Of a DNA stretch of 64,000 nt, positions 61,058-64,000 are shown one piece after another. This DNA is from Cinnamomum chago (lineage: Eukaryota > Streptophyta > Magnoliopsida > Laurales > Lauraceae). The position numbers were made by a program, and so were the translations under genes. Positions within the stretch are counted from its first letter, which is position 1. The number at the start of each line of letters is the position of its first letter. The notes beneath the pieces were generated by a model, which searched no databases, was not told the DNA's origin, and worked only from the letters and a program-made list of their open reading frames with translations. The stretch covers positions 87,814,501-87,878,500 of the forward strand of contig CP142454.1 in assembly GCA_038049695.1 (NCBI GenBank), in the 5' to 3' direction.

Positions 61058-61439
61058 AGCAGCGGTGGCCAGGTCATCTACTTGCTCTCCCAGTTGTATG
61101 AATTCAACAGATTTGAAGTCTACTCCCTCCCCCCCTCTCCTCGTCTTGTTTATTTGTAATGCTATTCACAGTTCAGTTGTGACTTCCATCTGCTAGATCA
61201 GCTGCTTTTCATTGGCTTTCTTTCTTTGCCTTTTTTTTTACTGGCTTTCTACACGCAGCCTTGCGTAATAATCCAGAGAATTTTGAAGGGGGACTGCCAC
61301 CAGTGATAGTCCCAATCATCATCAGTCCTGTGATGTTCCTTCTCCCAGATTTTACTGGTATGCAGAAAGGGTCCACACTGATTCTTATGTTGTACACTAT
61401 AAACATTATATCCTAGGATAAATTTCAACTCAAACTATG

Positions 61440-61657
61440 AGACCATGTTTGCTTGCATTGAAATACATGGGGTGGTTAAATTGAAAATCGAAGGTGAATT
61501 TTTAAAAATGAGCACCAAATAGCATCTACTTTTAATTCTGTTTCCCTGAAAGATAATGCTATAAGAAGTTCATTTTTGGAAATTCATCTTTAATCTTCAT
61601 TTTTAACCACCCTATGTATTCAATTCCCATGTATGCTAATGCGAACAAACATGTGCT
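61440..61657. mobile_element. MITE with long inverted arms, 3' of the 14-3-3 gene
   Basis: The left arm GACCATGTTTGCTTGCATTG with ATACATGGGGTGGTTAAA is matched in inverted orientation by TTTTAACCACCCTATGTAT, then CATGTATGCTAATGCGAACA and AACATGTGCT. The arms are about 80-90 bp with a small loop. Target-site duplication not settled. Confidence 0.55.
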
Positions 61658-62114
61658 AAAAGTGATTTGTATGGCAGGATGAATCACTGCATAATAGTGG
61701 TTTGTTGGCTCACCGCCCCCACTAAATGCAAGATGGGTTTGCCGATTGATCTGTCAAAATATCAGTGGTCATCTGCAAATGGCTTGCTATCATCGCCTTT
61801 GATCAAATGAATAGCAACCTTTTGTGAGGCGCGTACATCTAAATGATATCCAAAAGTTGTGCCGTTGGTTTAAGAGTGTAACATTACCAGTTTTGATGAA
61901 GCTTGTGAAATCCTCAACAAAAAAAGTTAAGGACATGTAGCATGCAGGTTTCACAAATGTTCCTTCCACAAAATACTGGACGTGGTCTCACAACGTTAGG
62001 TGAAAGGATTTCATGGGTTTTGCCATTTACTAGAATTGAATTGTTTAAGATTGACAAATGATGCAAAGGATAACACGAGAAAAGAAGGAAAAATGAAAAT
62101 GATGCATTCAACAT

Positions 62115-64000
<1,886 letters not shown>

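Overview
The window is nuclear DNA of a flowering plant. Genes are broken up by spliceosomal GT-AG introns, spacers are long and AT-rich, microsatellites and homopolymer runs are common, and there are many small non-autonomous transposable elements (tRNA-derived SINEs, hAT-, Mutator- and mariner-like miniature elements, miniature LTR elements). The plant-only families ALOG, Dof and CGL160 fix the lineage as land plant, and the PEP carboxylase is of the ordinary C3 housekeeping type. I cannot name the species.

Seven protein genes can be supported. (1) About 4.65-5.18 kb, minus: an intronless ALOG/LSH DNA-binding protein. (2) 14.68-16.26 kb, minus: a small secreted cysteine-rich peptide, probably two exons. 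(3) 30.37-41.74 kb, plus: a complete ten-exon plant-type phosphoenolpyruvate carboxylase of 965 aa. (4) 44.91-45.38 kb, plus: a short Dof zinc-finger protein of the COG1/DOF1.5-like type. (5) 48.11-53.00 kb, minus: a nine-exon CGL160 gene (chloroplast ATP synthase assembly, Atp1/UncI-like membrane domain). (6) 54.85-61.06 kb, plus: an epsilon-group 14-3-3 protein whose stop codon is the first codon of its last exon. (7) 62.12-64.00 kb, minus and running off the right edge: the C-terminal part of MurA (UDP-GlcNAc enolpyruvyl transferase), the first committed enzyme of peptidoglycan synthesis, with introns and with the active-site residues of this half intact.

The remaining two thirds is spacer and intron. 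1-4.6 kb, 5.2-14.6 kb and 16.3-30.1 kb hold no supported protein genes. They contain SINEs with clear target-site duplications, two hAT-type elements, a Mutator-type miniature element that carries a poly-C minisatellite, a four-unit fold-back element, and an old 2-3 kb segment present twice. Further miniature retroelements and tandem duplications sit inside the introns of PPC and CGL160.

The genes do not form a cluster with a common task. Three of them (CGL160, MurA and, indirectly, PEPC) relate to plastid or carbon metabolism, but neighbouring genes in plants are usually functionally unrelated and I read nothing into it. CGL160 and 14-3-3 are divergent with about 1.85 kb between start codons; 14-3-3 and MurA are convergent. 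The most interesting biological item is the MurA gene, because peptidoglycan enzymes in seed plants are a patchy relic. The most interesting structural items are the intact miniature LTR element at 50.1 kb and the Mutator-type element at 13.5 kb, both with exact target-site duplications.
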